64,000 nt of DNA, from positions 1-64,000 of the forward strand of contig CASEER010000002.1 in assembly GCA_949287085.1 (NCBI GenBank), given 5' to 3'. Numbering within the stretch: position 1 is the stretch's first letter; the number at the start of each line of letters is the position of its first letter. This document shows, piece by piece, positions 20,691 to 28,351 of the stretch. Below the pieces are notes generated by a model, which worked only from the letters and a program-made list of their open reading frames with translations, was not told where the DNA came from and did no database searches. A program made the translations under genes and the position numbers. The DNA comes from an uncultured Coriobacteriaceae bacterium. Its GTDB lineage: Bacteria > Actinomycetota > Coriobacteriia > Coriobacteriales > Coriobacteriaceae.

Positions 20691-21758
20691 CTACACCGCC
20701 TCGGCCAGCTTCTCGGCGCGATCGGCGGCGGCAAGCGCCTCAATGACCGCGCCCAGGCCGTCACCCTGAAGCACCGAAGTGTACGTGCTGTTAAAGCCGA
20801 TGCGGTGGTCGGTCACGCGGTCCTGCGGCTGGTTGTACGTGCGGATCTTCTCCGAACGGTTGCCGTGGCCAATCTGGCTCTGGCGCTCGGCACCCAGCTC
20901 GGCCTGCTGCTTTTGCAGCTCCATCTCGTACAGACGCGCGCGGAGCATTTGCATGCAGACCTCGCGGTTCTGAATCTGGGAGCGCTGCTCCTGGCTCTGC
21001 ACCACGGTGTTGGTAGGCAGGTGGGTAATGCGCACCGCCGAGTAGGTGGTGTTAACGCACTGACCACCCGGGCCGGAGGCGCAATACGTATCAATGCGCA
21101 GGTCAGAGGGGTCAATATGGATATCGATCTCGTCCGCCTCGGGCAGCACCGCCACAGTGGCCGTGGAGGTCTGGATGCGGCCCTGGCTCTCAGTCTTGGG
21201 CACGCGCTGCACACGGTGCACGCCGCTCTCGTACTTCATGACCGAATACACCTTGTCGCCCGAGACCTTGAACTCGATGGACTTGAAGCCGCCCGCGTCG
21301 CTCGGGCTTGCGTCGAGCACTTCGATCTTCCAGCCGCGCGACTCGCAAAAACGCTGATACATCTTAAAGAGGTCGCCCGCAAAAATGGCCGCCTCGTCAC
21401 CGCCGGCAGCGGAGCGAATCTCGACGATGGTGTTCTTCTCGTCGTTGGGATCGCCAGGGATGAGCATGAACTTGATGTCTTCCTCCAACTGCGGGAGCTT
21501 GGCCTCGTTGGCAGCGATGTCCTCCTGCAACATGGCCTTTTCGTCCGCATCCGAGGTGTCATGCAGCATTTCCTTGGCGGCCTCGATGTCATCGAGAGCC
21601 GAGAGGTACTCGCGCGCCGCGTTCACCAGGGGCGTCTGATGCGCGTATTCCTTGTTGAGACGCGTGTACTCCTTGATGTCAGAGGCAACGGAAGGGTCGG
21701 CGAGCTTCTTCTCGAGCTCTTCGTAGGCGGCAATGAGTTTTTCGAGCTTATCGCGCAT
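20691..21758 (-). CDS. prfA: Peptide chain release factor 1
   Basis: A 355-residue class I release factor reading UAA and UAG. It carries the RF1-type codon-recognition tripeptide PKT (187-189; PxT class, not SPF of RF2) and the catalytic GGQ (231-233). ATG at 21758 follows GAAAGGA. A strong terminator follows the gene. Confidence 0.97.
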   Translation of the reverse strand: MRDKLEKLIAAYEELEKKLADPSVASDIKEYTRLNKEYAHQTPLVNAAREYLSALDDIEAAKEMLHDTSDADEKAMLQEDIAANEAKLPQLEEDIKFMLIPGDPNDEKNTIVEIRSAAGGDEAAIFAGDLFKMYQRFCESRGWKIEVLDASPSDAGGFKSIEFKVSGDKVYSVMKYESGVHRVQRVPKTESQGRIQTSTATVAVLPEADEIDIHIDPSDLRIDTYCASGPGGQCVNTTYSAVRITHLPTNTVVQSQEQRSQIQNREVCMQMLRARLYEMELQKQQAELGAERQSQIGHGNRSEKIRTYNQPQDRVTDHRIGFNSTYTSVLQGDGLGAVIEALAAADRAEKLAEAV

Positions 21759-21951
21759 GATGTTCCTTTCGCGGGTGGGCGGAGGGGCGCCCATTTGACA
21801 TGAATGGTGGTGCCGCGGTGCGACGGGGCGTTAAGCCAGCTAGAACATGTCAAACTTTAAATACATGCGCATCCTTTCTCCGGCCCTATATCATACCCGG
21901 CACACGGCCCCGAGCAAGGCCCGAACACGCAACCTGCAAAACCCGAAACGC

Positions 21952-22010
21952 AAAAACCCAGCCGGGCAGGATGCTCCCGCACTCGGGAACCTCCCGCCCG
22001 GCTGGGTTTT
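21952..22010 (-). terminator. Terminator of the PTS IIB-IIA operon
   Basis: A long stem pairs AACCCAGCCGGGC (21955-21967) with GCCCGGCTGGGTT (21996-22008); the minus-strand copy ends GGGTTTTT. A smaller CCCG/CGGG hairpin sits in the loop. It lies downstream of the IIA stop. Confidence 0.88.
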
Positions 22011-22052
22011 GAAGGGGCTTCGGCTTAGCACTCGCCGCCCGATCGGGCGTCC

Positions 22053-22385
22053 TTATTTGAGCGCGCGCAGCTCGCGATACACGTCAATGAAGTTCTGGGC
22101 CATAAGCTTGGCCGTCTCGGCCCCTGCCATCTGATCCTCGGCATGCAGTAGAATGAGCGGCGCTGCTTCGCTAGCGCGCTCGCCCGCCGCCTCGGCCTGC
22201 AGCAACTTCATGTGCACGCCGTGGCCTCCGCTATAGGCGGTGTCACCCTGGGCAATCAAATCGGCTGCAGCGTCAAAATCGCCCTCTTTGGCTTTGGCCA
22301 CCGCGTTGATATAGCACGATTTTGCCGTGCCCACATAGCTGATAATCTCAAAGCAAATACCCTGGAGCTCGTTCAGGTCATCCAC
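22053..22385 (-). CDS. PTS lactose/cellobiose-type IIA component
   Basis: A 110-residue helical IIA protein that passes phosphate from HPr to IIB. The phospho-accepting His81 lies in LILLHAEDQMAGAE. GTG at 22385 follows GGGAGG by about 7 bases; an ATG eight codons upstream is less well supported. It ends the minus-strand operon after IIB. Confidence 0.93.
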   Translation of the reverse strand: MDDLNELQGICFEIISYVGTAKSCYINAVAKAKEGDFDAAADLIAQGDTAYSGGHGVHMKLLQAEAAGERASEAAPLILLHAEDQMAGAETAKLMAQNFIDVYRELRALK

Positions 22386-22420
22386 GGCCGATCCTCCCTC
22401 CATACCCACGCGTTATGCCA

Positions 22421-22723
22421 CTACGCCATGAGCTTGGCGGCATCGTCAAGAATTTTGGCAGCGTTCATGCGGCCATAATCCATCATGGGGATAACCTCAA
22501 CGGGCACCTTACCGTCCACGGCCTTCACAAAGTCATCCTTGGCGTAGCCAATCTGGGGGCCCAGCAAAATGATGTTCGCCTCGGCCACATGCTCCATAGC
22601 CTCGTTCATAGGACGAGCCTCGATCTCAATATCGTCACCACGGCTTGCCGCCTCTTTCTGCATTTTCTGGACGAGCAAGCTGGTCGACATACCCGCGTTG
22701 CAGCACAGCATAATCTTCTTCAT
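22421..22723 (-). CDS. PTS lactose/cellobiose-type IIB component
   Basis: A 100-residue IIB protein; the phospho-cysteine is Cys8 in LCCNAGMSTSLL, matching the cellobiose IIB loop. It phosphorylates sugar entering through IIC. ATG at 22723 follows AAAGGATGG. A second in-frame ATG at 22795 also has a good ribosome site (AAGGGAG, 6 bases) and would add 24 residues, so the start is uncertain. Confidence 0.92.
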   Translation of the reverse strand: MKKIMLCCNAGMSTSLLVQKMQKEAASRGDDIEIEARPMNEAMEHVAEANIILLGPQIGYAKDDFVKAVDGKVPVEVIPMMDYGRMNAAKILDDAAKLMA

Positions 22724-22815
22724 GATGGATCCATCCTTTCTGAGGGCACCCTCATTGTTCCGCCGCTCGGCCATCATGACCACGGTAGAGTTCATATGAG
22801 TCTCCCTTATGTTAT

Positions 22816-22845
22816 ATGTCTAGTTAAATTATTAGACATGTTTAA
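22816..22845. promoter_or_regulatory. Probable GntR operator upstream of IIB-IIA
   Basis: ATGTCTA (22816-22822) and TAGACAT (22833-22839) form an inverted repeat; the right half extends to TTAGACATGTTTAA, one mismatch from the palindrome core AGACATGTCT found before IIC. On the minus strand it overlaps the likely -35/-10 region of the IIB-IIA operon (TATAAC near 22811-22816). Confidence 0.65.
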
Positions 22846-22888
22846 TTTAAACGGCGCTTTATTGCCTGTGGGCGGTAGATAACAAACG

Positions 22889-23608
22889 CTACCGGCGGAA
22901 GCGCACAGCATTCACCGGCCCGAAGTCCGCGGTATGGCGCGCCGTGGAATACTCAAATGCACGACCATCGCTTAAATACGCCACCTGCTTAACCTCAAGC
23001 AGCGGTTCATCTGGCCCTACGGCAAGCCACTCCTGCTCGTTCTCCGTTGGGCGCACCGCGCTAATTGCCGAGTGAGCACTGTTGATTTGCATGCCCAGCG
23101 TATTCTCAATGTAATGGTAAATGGACCCCTTGACCACTTCGCGCGTCATGTCCGGGAACAGCGCCACCGGCATGTAGGTGTATTCGACCACCACCGGCTT
23201 ATGGTCAATCAGGCGCACGCGGCAGATGTGATACACAAAGCCCCCGTCGATTCCCAGACCCGTACGCACCTCGGCATTGGAGTCCACGACGGAAAAATCA
23301 ATGACGCGGCTGTTTACGGTTTTGCCCTGCTCGGCATAATGCGCCGTAGTGCCGTCAATGCGCGTTGCCTCGCTCCACGCGTAGGCAGACGGCCCCAGCG
23401 AACCCGCCTTTACAAAGGTGCCCGCTCCACGGCGCCTGGTCACAATACCCATCTGCACCAGATCATTCAATGCTTTGTTAACGGTGATCTTACTCACTCC
23501 GTAGTGCGCGCAGAGCTCCGCGACCGAGGGTATCTTGCTGTCGTTTGCATATTCGCCCGCGTCAATCCGCCGGCAAATATCGGCAACGATCTCCTGGTAT
23601 TTCAGCAT
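22889..23608 (-). CDS. GntR-family regulator with UTRA domain
   Basis: A 239-residue regulator: N-terminal winged helix (about 1-70, KIPSVAELCAHYGVSKITVN) and C-terminal UTRA effector domain (about 85-235), the HutC/BglR-like layout that senses sugar phosphates. I chose ATG at 23608, preceded by GGAGG; an ATG at 23644 lacks a ribosome site. It lies between the two arms of the PTS locus and is flanked by matching palindromes. Confidence 0.93.
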   Translation of the reverse strand: MLKYQEIVADICRRIDAGEYANDSKIPSVAELCAHYGVSKITVNKALNDLVQMGIVTRRRGAGTFVKAGSLGPSAYAWSEATRIDGTTAHYAEQGKTVNSRVIDFSVVDSNAEVRTGLGIDGGFVYHICRVRLIDHKPVVVEYTYMPVALFPDMTREVVKGSIYHYIENTLGMQINSAHSAISAVRPTENEQEWLAVGPDEPLLEVKQVAYLSDGRAFEYSTARHTADFGPVNAVRFRR

Positions 23609-23699
23609 GTCACCCTCCTGCAACACGGGCTTTTCTTGCGCCATTTGCTAGAAACATAGTGGCGCAGCAGTCCGGTTTTCTCAACAACGCTTTTTCATA

Positions 23700-23728
23700 A
23701 TTACAAGACCCCTGCCGTTTAACAGCAA
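23700..23728 (-). promoter_or_regulatory. Promoter of the GntR-family gene
   Basis: Minus strand TTGCTG (23728-23723), 17 bases, TGTAAT (23705-23700), about 90 bases before the start codon. Confidence 0.55.
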
Positions 23729-23769
23729 ATTCAGACCGTTTGCAGAAAAAGAACGACCGGCGCGCGCTC

Positions 23770-23804
23770 TTAACATGTTTTTATACAAAATTAGACATGT
23801 CTTT
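23770..23804. promoter_or_regulatory. Paired operators upstream of PTS IIC
   Basis: TTAACATGTTTTTA (23770-23783) and TTAGACATGTCTTT (23791-23804) are related palindromes with centres 22 bases apart, on one face of the helix. The second has a perfect AGACATGTCT core shared with the site before IIB. They lie between the regulator gene and IIC. Confidence 0.65.
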
Positions 23805-23898
23805 TTTAACTATCGCAGAGCATCGCTGATGGGGAGCAGCGCGCCCGGACAGGCACACGCCCTGCGATGGCTGTCCACACAAGAGATAGGAGATGAGC

Positions 23899-25221
23899 AT
23901 GGCCGAATCAAAGGCATCGGGCTTCCTTGAGAAGTTTTCGATGGTTTCAGCCAAGGTCGGCAACCAGATCCATTTGAGGACCCTCCGCGATTCGTTCGCC
24001 ACGATGGTTCCGCTCTACATTCTTGCGGGCATCGCAACGCTGATCAGCAGCTCGGTTGCACCGCTTATTTTGAGCGGATCGGCGCTCGATGCGGTTACGT
24101 TCTGGTCGTCGGTCATTAGCAACGGTACCCTCAACTTCAGCGGTGTTATTATCTGCGGCCTTGCCGGCTACTTCTTGGCCAACAACCGCCGCTTTGACAA
24201 CCCCATCGCGTGCGTGGTCATCGCGCTGTCGTCGCTCATCATCATGATGCCCACGAGCGTGACCGCCGCCCTGGCCGACGGCTCGGGCGACACGGCGGAA
24301 GTTACCAGCGCGCTGATTTTTGACAACCTGGGTGTGAAGGGCCTCTTTGCAGGCATCATTATCGGAATGCTTTCAACCGAGCTCTTTATTCGCCTGTCAA
24401 ACGTTAAGAAGTTGCAGGTTAACCTGGGCGAAGGTATCCCGCCGGCGGTTGGCAAGTCGTTTAGCGTGCTGATTCCCATGCTTATCACCGCCACCGTTTT
24501 TGCTGTGGTTGCCTCCATTCTTACCCAGGTGTTCAACACCAGCCTGATCGCGCTTATCACCATGTTGGTCCAGCGCCCGCTGGCCAACCTGGGCACGAGC
24601 CTGCCTGCGGTGCTCTTTATTTACGCCATGGGCAACCTCCTGTTCTTCTTTGGCATTCACCAGTCCACCATCAACGGCGTGTTGCTTGAGCCGATCCTGA
24701 CCGTTGCCATTACCGAAAACATGGCGGCCGCCGCAGCCGGCACTGCCATCCCCAACCTCATCACCATCGATGACCTCAACTTCTTTGGCATGGTTGGCGG
24801 TACGGGCAGCACCCTCTGCCTGATTCTGGCCACCTACATCGTGGGCCGCAGCAAGGCGAGCAAGGCCGTGTGCTCTATGTCGGCTCTGCCGGGTATCTTT
24901 AACATCAACGAGCCCATGATCTTTGGCTACCCCATCGTCTACAACCTGCCGATGCTCATCCCATTCCTGCTTACCCCGACCATTGGCATTGCCCTACACT
25001 ACGTGTGCCAGGTGCTTGGCCTGGTATCGAACTGCACCGTGTATATCCCCTGGAATACGCCGATCTTTGTGTCGGGTTTCCTGAGCACCGGCGGCGATGT
25101 TCGCTCGGTCATCCTGCAGGTTGTGATCGTGGTCATTGGCACGTTGCTGTACATTCCGTTTGTACGCATCTCTGAGCGTGCCCAAGCGCTTGAGCTTGAG
25201 CAGCAAAGCGAGAACGCATAA
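23899..25221 (+). CDS. PTS lactose/cellobiose-type IIC component
   Basis: A 440-residue multi-pass permease of the lactose/cellobiose PTS group, with long hydrophobic helices throughout and the family segment FFGIHQSTINGVLLEP. It carries the sugar across the membrane while IIB phosphorylates it. ATG at 23899 follows AGGAG by 6 bases; an ATG two codons earlier abuts the ribosome site. The 6-phospho-beta-glucosidase gene follows. Confidence 0.95.
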   Translation: MAESKASGFLEKFSMVSAKVGNQIHLRTLRDSFATMVPLYILAGIATLISSSVAPLILSGSALDAVTFWSSVISNGTLNFSGVIICGLAGYFLANNRRFDNPIACVVIALSSLIIMMPTSVTAALADGSGDTAEVTSALIFDNLGVKGLFAGIIIGMLSTELFIRLSNVKKLQVNLGEGIPPAVGKSFSVLIPMLITATVFAVVASILTQVFNTSLIALITMLVQRPLANLGTSLPAVLFIYAMGNLLFFFGIHQSTINGVLLEPILTVAITENMAAAAAGTAIPNLITIDDLNFFGMVGGTGSTLCLILATYIVGRSKASKAVCSMSALPGIFNINEPMIFGYPIVYNLPMLIPFLLTPTIGIALHYVCQVLGLVSNCTVYIPWNTPIFVSGFLSTGGDVRSVILQVVIVVIGTLLYIPFVRISERAQALELEQQSENA

Positions 25222-25286
25222 GCCCGGGCAACGCGCACATGCGCACCTAAGCGGCGGAGCTCTCCCCACCCCGCTACCCCACCCGG

Positions 25287-25315
25287 CGGGCGCCGAACCA
25301 TTGGTGCGGCACCCG
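25287..25315 (+). terminator. Intercistronic hairpin between IIC and the glucosidase
   Basis: CGGGCGCCGAACC pairs with GGTGCGGCACCCG (25303-25315) over a 3-base loop, 11 of 13 positions matching. No T-run follows immediately, so it may be a partial terminator or mRNA stabiliser. Confidence 0.5.
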
Positions 25316-25381
25316 CTCCTTTATATCTTATGAACCAGCGCCGCGCTTGCATCACTTGCAAGCAGGCAGAAAGGAGGCCGT

Positions 25382-26746
25382 ATGGCAACGCTTCGCGATG
25401 ATTTTATGTGGGGCAACTCAACATCGAGCATGCAGTATGACGGCGCCCAGCACGAAGGCGGCAAGGGCCCCAGCGTATACGAGCACTTTGATGGCGCATG
25501 GGAAGAAGCCGTTGACGGCTACCATCGCTATCGCGAGGACATCGCCCTGATGAAAGACATGGGTATGAACTGCTACCGCTTTCAGACCTCATGGTCGCGT
25601 GTTATGCCGCACGGCGTGGGCGAGATCAACGAAGAGGGGCTCAAGTACTACAGCGACACCGTTGACGAGTTGTTGGCGCAGGGCATCGAGCCTATGGTAT
25701 GCCTCTACCACTTTGACATGCCGCTTGAGCTTGCCGAAAAATACCATGGTTTTGCTTCCAAAGAGGTTGTAGATGCCTTTGTAGAATATGCAAAGGTGGT
25801 TATCGATACGCTGGCGCCGCGCGTGAAGTGGTGGGTTCCCTTTAACGAGCAGAACGCATTTGGCTCCACATTGGGGCCGCTCATTGCCGGCGACCTGCGC
25901 CCCGAGGCGGCAGACGACGAGAACGAGATATTCCAGGTTCTGCACAACTCGCTCGTAGCCCTTGCGCGCGTTGAACGCTACCTGCACGAACACTATCCCG
26001 AGAGCAAGGTTGGCTGCATGGCGGCCTTTACCCCCGTCTACCCCGCCTCCAATGACCCCGTTGACGTTCACGCCGCGCACGAGGCCGAACGCTTTAGCGA
26101 TTGGCTGTATTACGACGTGTGCACGCACGGCGCGTATCCGGCCTATTTTAAGAGCTACGTTTCTGCGCATAACCTGTCCGTTGATATAACCGAACAGGAG
26201 CTTGCCGACCTTGCGAACGCCCGCTATGACTTTGCCTCGCTAAGCTACTATCGCTCGCAAAGCGTTTCGGGCGCACAGGCGGGCAATGTGCCGGTAACCA
26301 AAATCATCGAAGCGGGAGGGGTTAGGAACGAGCACCTTAAGGCCAATGAGTGGAACTGGGAAATTGACCCGCTGGGCTTTCGCTATTCGCTGACAGAGAT
26401 CCACCAACGTACGGGCCTGCCGGTATTCTCACTAGAAAACGGCATTGGCTGGCGCGAGAGCCTGCCCGCCGACGGCTCCGAGATTCAGGACGACTACCGC
26501 ATTGACTACCACCGCGCCCACATTCGAGCCATGAAAGACGCCGTGGCGTTTGATGGCGTTGACGTGCTTGGATACCTGGGCTGGGGGCTGATTGATATCC
26601 CCAGCTCGAGCGGCGACACCGAAAAACGCTACGGCAACGTGTTTGTAGACTACGCCGGCGCGGGCGAGAAGCACCTGGCGCGGTATCCCAAGAAGAGCTA
26701 CGCGTGGATCAAGCGGGCGTTTGAGAGCAACGGTGAGGAGCTCTGA
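25382..26746 (+). CDS. 6-phospho-beta-glucosidase (GH1)
   Basis: A 454-residue GH1 hydrolase cleaving the 6-phospho-beta-glucoside delivered by the PTS. The acid/base Glu156 lies in PFNEQN (usual TFNEP), the nucleophile Glu352 in LENG, and the 6-phosphate-binding pattern Ser410/Lys415/Tyr417 in SSSGDTEKRYG marks the phospho-specific branch. ATG follows AAGGAGG. Aglycone preference cannot be read from sequence. Confidence 0.95.
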   Translation: MATLRDDFMWGNSTSSMQYDGAQHEGGKGPSVYEHFDGAWEEAVDGYHRYREDIALMKDMGMNCYRFQTSWSRVMPHGVGEINEEGLKYYSDTVDELLAQGIEPMVCLYHFDMPLELAEKYHGFASKEVVDAFVEYAKVVIDTLAPRVKWWVPFNEQNAFGSTLGPLIAGDLRPEAADDENEIFQVLHNSLVALARVERYLHEHYPESKVGCMAAFTPVYPASNDPVDVHAAHEAERFSDWLYYDVCTHGAYPAYFKSYVSAHNLSVDITEQELADLANARYDFASLSYYRSQSVSGAQAGNVPVTKIIEAGGVRNEHLKANEWNWEIDPLGFRYSLTEIHQRTGLPVFSLENGIGWRESLPADGSEIQDDYRIDYHRAHIRAMKDAVAFDGVDVLGYLGWGLIDIPSSSGDTEKRYGNVFVDYAGAGEKHLARYPKKSYAWIKRAFESNGEEL

Positions 26747-26749
26747 ATA

Positions 26750-26779
26750 AGATGGGGATGCGAGGACCCATCCCCATCT
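26750..26779 (+). terminator. Hairpin after the glucosidase gene
   Basis: AGATGGGGATG (26750-26760) pairs perfectly with CATCCCCATCT (26769-26779), starting 3 bases past the stop codon. It lacks a T-run. Confidence 0.6.
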
Positions 26780-27015
26780 ACCGGCCAATCATCGTTTTTT
26801 GAATGGCTTGTCGGTTGATGTTCAGATGATTTAGCACCGGTGCAGATAAGTTAAACGGGCTGGAGCCGCTTACGATGCGGGGGCTCCAGCCCAAGCCGCA
26901 TCGAACGTCCGAGATGCCGCTGACACCGCACCCGCAACCGAATTTCATTCTCGCGACACCACCGGCCATGCAAGCTTGAGCGGAATTCACATGCGCACAA
27001 TCGCTTGACTTGAAC
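26780..27015. other. Gene-poor region with hairpin
   Basis: No supported gene. A minus-strand ORF of 88 codons here has no ribosome site or recognisable domain. It contains the hairpin at 26857-26892. Confidence 0.4.
26857..26892. repeat. 11-bp perfect inverted repeat
   Basis: GGGCTGGAGCC (26857-26867) and GGCTCCAGCCC (26882-26892) flank a 14-base loop. On the minus strand it is followed by GTTTAAC, giving weak terminator character. Confidence 0.6.
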
Positions 27016-27081
27016 GTTCGGGCAGATTTCACGTATATAAGCACCCTGACGAGGCGTTATAAACGTGAAATCTGCCCGAAC
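27016..27081. repeat. Long palindromic repeat, copy 1
   Basis: GTTCGGGCAGATTTCACGT (27016-27034) is matched by its exact complement at 27063-27081; counting the adjoining TATAA/TTATA the arms are about 25 bases with one mismatch around a 16-base centre. It lies about 90 bases beyond the stop of the IS3-like ORF. A related copy is at 39219-39282. Confidence 0.85.
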
Positions 27082-27168
27082 TTGGATATAACGGAACCAG
27101 GGCGCTCAAGACGAACGACGCCGGCACGGCGCGCATGGTGGCAAGGACAGGCTGGAGCGGCCGCTCGC

Positions 27169-27668
27169 CTACTCTTTTGTTGAGCGCCAACGGTAGTAGC
27201 CACCTTCTGAAACGCCAAGCGTTTTGCATGCAACGGAAACCGAAAAGTCCGGCACGCTTTCGCGCAGGCACTCGATGAGCTCAAATCGGCGGCCCTTGCG
27301 CACCACTGCGTTGCTGCGCGCATTGGCGAGCTCCACCAGTCCTTCAAGCGCGGCCACCTTACTGCGGAGCACACGGTTTTCCTGCCGCACGGCGCGATGA
27401 TCCGCCGCTACATGCGAGGATTCCACCCCCGCGGGCGCGGAGTTTCCAGGATGACGCCAGCGCGCAATAGACCGCTCGATGCGCTTATAGCCAATGAGGG
27501 ACGGATCGAGCCCTGCCTCGCGAAAAATAGCTGCGGGCGACTCGCCGGCATAATACCGTTCCATGCACTGGTCGCGAAATGCGGGCGCGTAATAAATCGC
27601 ACCGCCGCGACCGCCGGCAACGATTCCAAGTAGGCGCGTTCCTCAGGAGTAAATTCATGCGTTGTCAT
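27169..27668 (-). pseudogene. IS3-type OrfA-like HTH protein, frameshifted
   Basis: Two overlapping frames make one protein. Frame one starts at ATG 27668 (AGGA upstream) with MTTHEFTPEERAYLESLPAV; about 20 codons in, sense moves to the -1 frame, which continues IYYAPAFRDQC, then MERYYAGESPAAIFREAGLD, an HTH segment, a short coiled coil (AVRQENRVLRSKVAALEGL) and an end resembling an IS3 OrfB start (CKTLGVSEGGYYRWR). The shift lies near 27605-27620 in a GCGG-rich stretch. No OrfB catalytic domain follows. It could be an IS remnant, an orphan DNA-binding protein, or reflect a sequencing error. Confidence 0.6.
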
Positions 27669-27771
27669 AAGCATTCCTGCTCTTACATTCGTTTATCTGC
27701 AGAAAGGCCCCATAGACGCTCGCAAGTGCGCCATCATGCAACTGCACCTGCCGGCACAGTAGCAACGTTCT

Positions 27772-27799
27772 CATACACAATGCAATTATTTTGGGACAA
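27772..27799 (-). promoter_or_regulatory. Promoter candidate for the IS3-like ORF
   Basis: Minus strand TTGTCC (27799-27794), 16 bases, TGTATG (27777-27772), about 100 bases before the ORF start. Confidence 0.4.
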
Positions 27800-28295
27800 T
27801 TGCGACGCACGGCTCCCCGTGTCCACACCGTCCCCAAGCCGTTGCGGCTCAATGGGAAATTATGAGTCCCCCCCCCCGCAAGCATTTGCGAACGCGCGGC
27901 AATGATGTCCACGTTTGTGTCATATTGATCGCAAATGGCATGCTTGGCACTCCTTCCCCTGCATACATAGTAAGTCGCGCGCAGAAAAACAGAAGCGCGA
28001 AACGACGATTATTAGACAGCACCCATCATTTCGCTGAGCGGCATCCGCCATCGAGCGGCGGCCGGGCACACGCCGCTCCCAGCCGACACGCACCCGAGCA
28101 CCTTATCTACCTCTTACCCCGCGCCCGGCCCAAGCGACCTGAAAGGACTGAGCGCAGCCATCGCATCATAAAAACCGGGCAGACGTCACACGCCACGCGG
28201 CAGCCCGTGCTCCCGTCAGACAACACAGGCTGCAACCCGTTTGCCGCGGCAGCGACAAAGAGACCCCGCGCCGCGGGAAGCTCGCAATTGCAACA

Positions 28296-28324
28296 TTTCC
28301 CGGCTTTGCCCGCTCGCCTATACT
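28296..28324 (+). promoter_or_regulatory. Promoter candidate for the RlmD-like gene
   Basis: TATACT (28319-28324) is a good -10; the -35 at 17-base spacing is only TTTCCC. It lies 27 bases before the start codon. Confidence 0.4.
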
Positions 28325-28351
28325 TAGCGCAGCATCAACAGAGGAGGAGAC

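Larger units (their letters stand above)
27669..28351. other. Gene-poor region upstream of the RlmD-like gene
   Basis: I find no convincing CDS in these ~680 bases. The plus-strand ORF starting at 27862 runs out of phase into the next gene and begins with a 10-C homopolymer (27868-27877). A minus-strand promoter candidate lies at 27772-27799 and a plus-strand one near 28296-28324. Confidence 0.45.
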
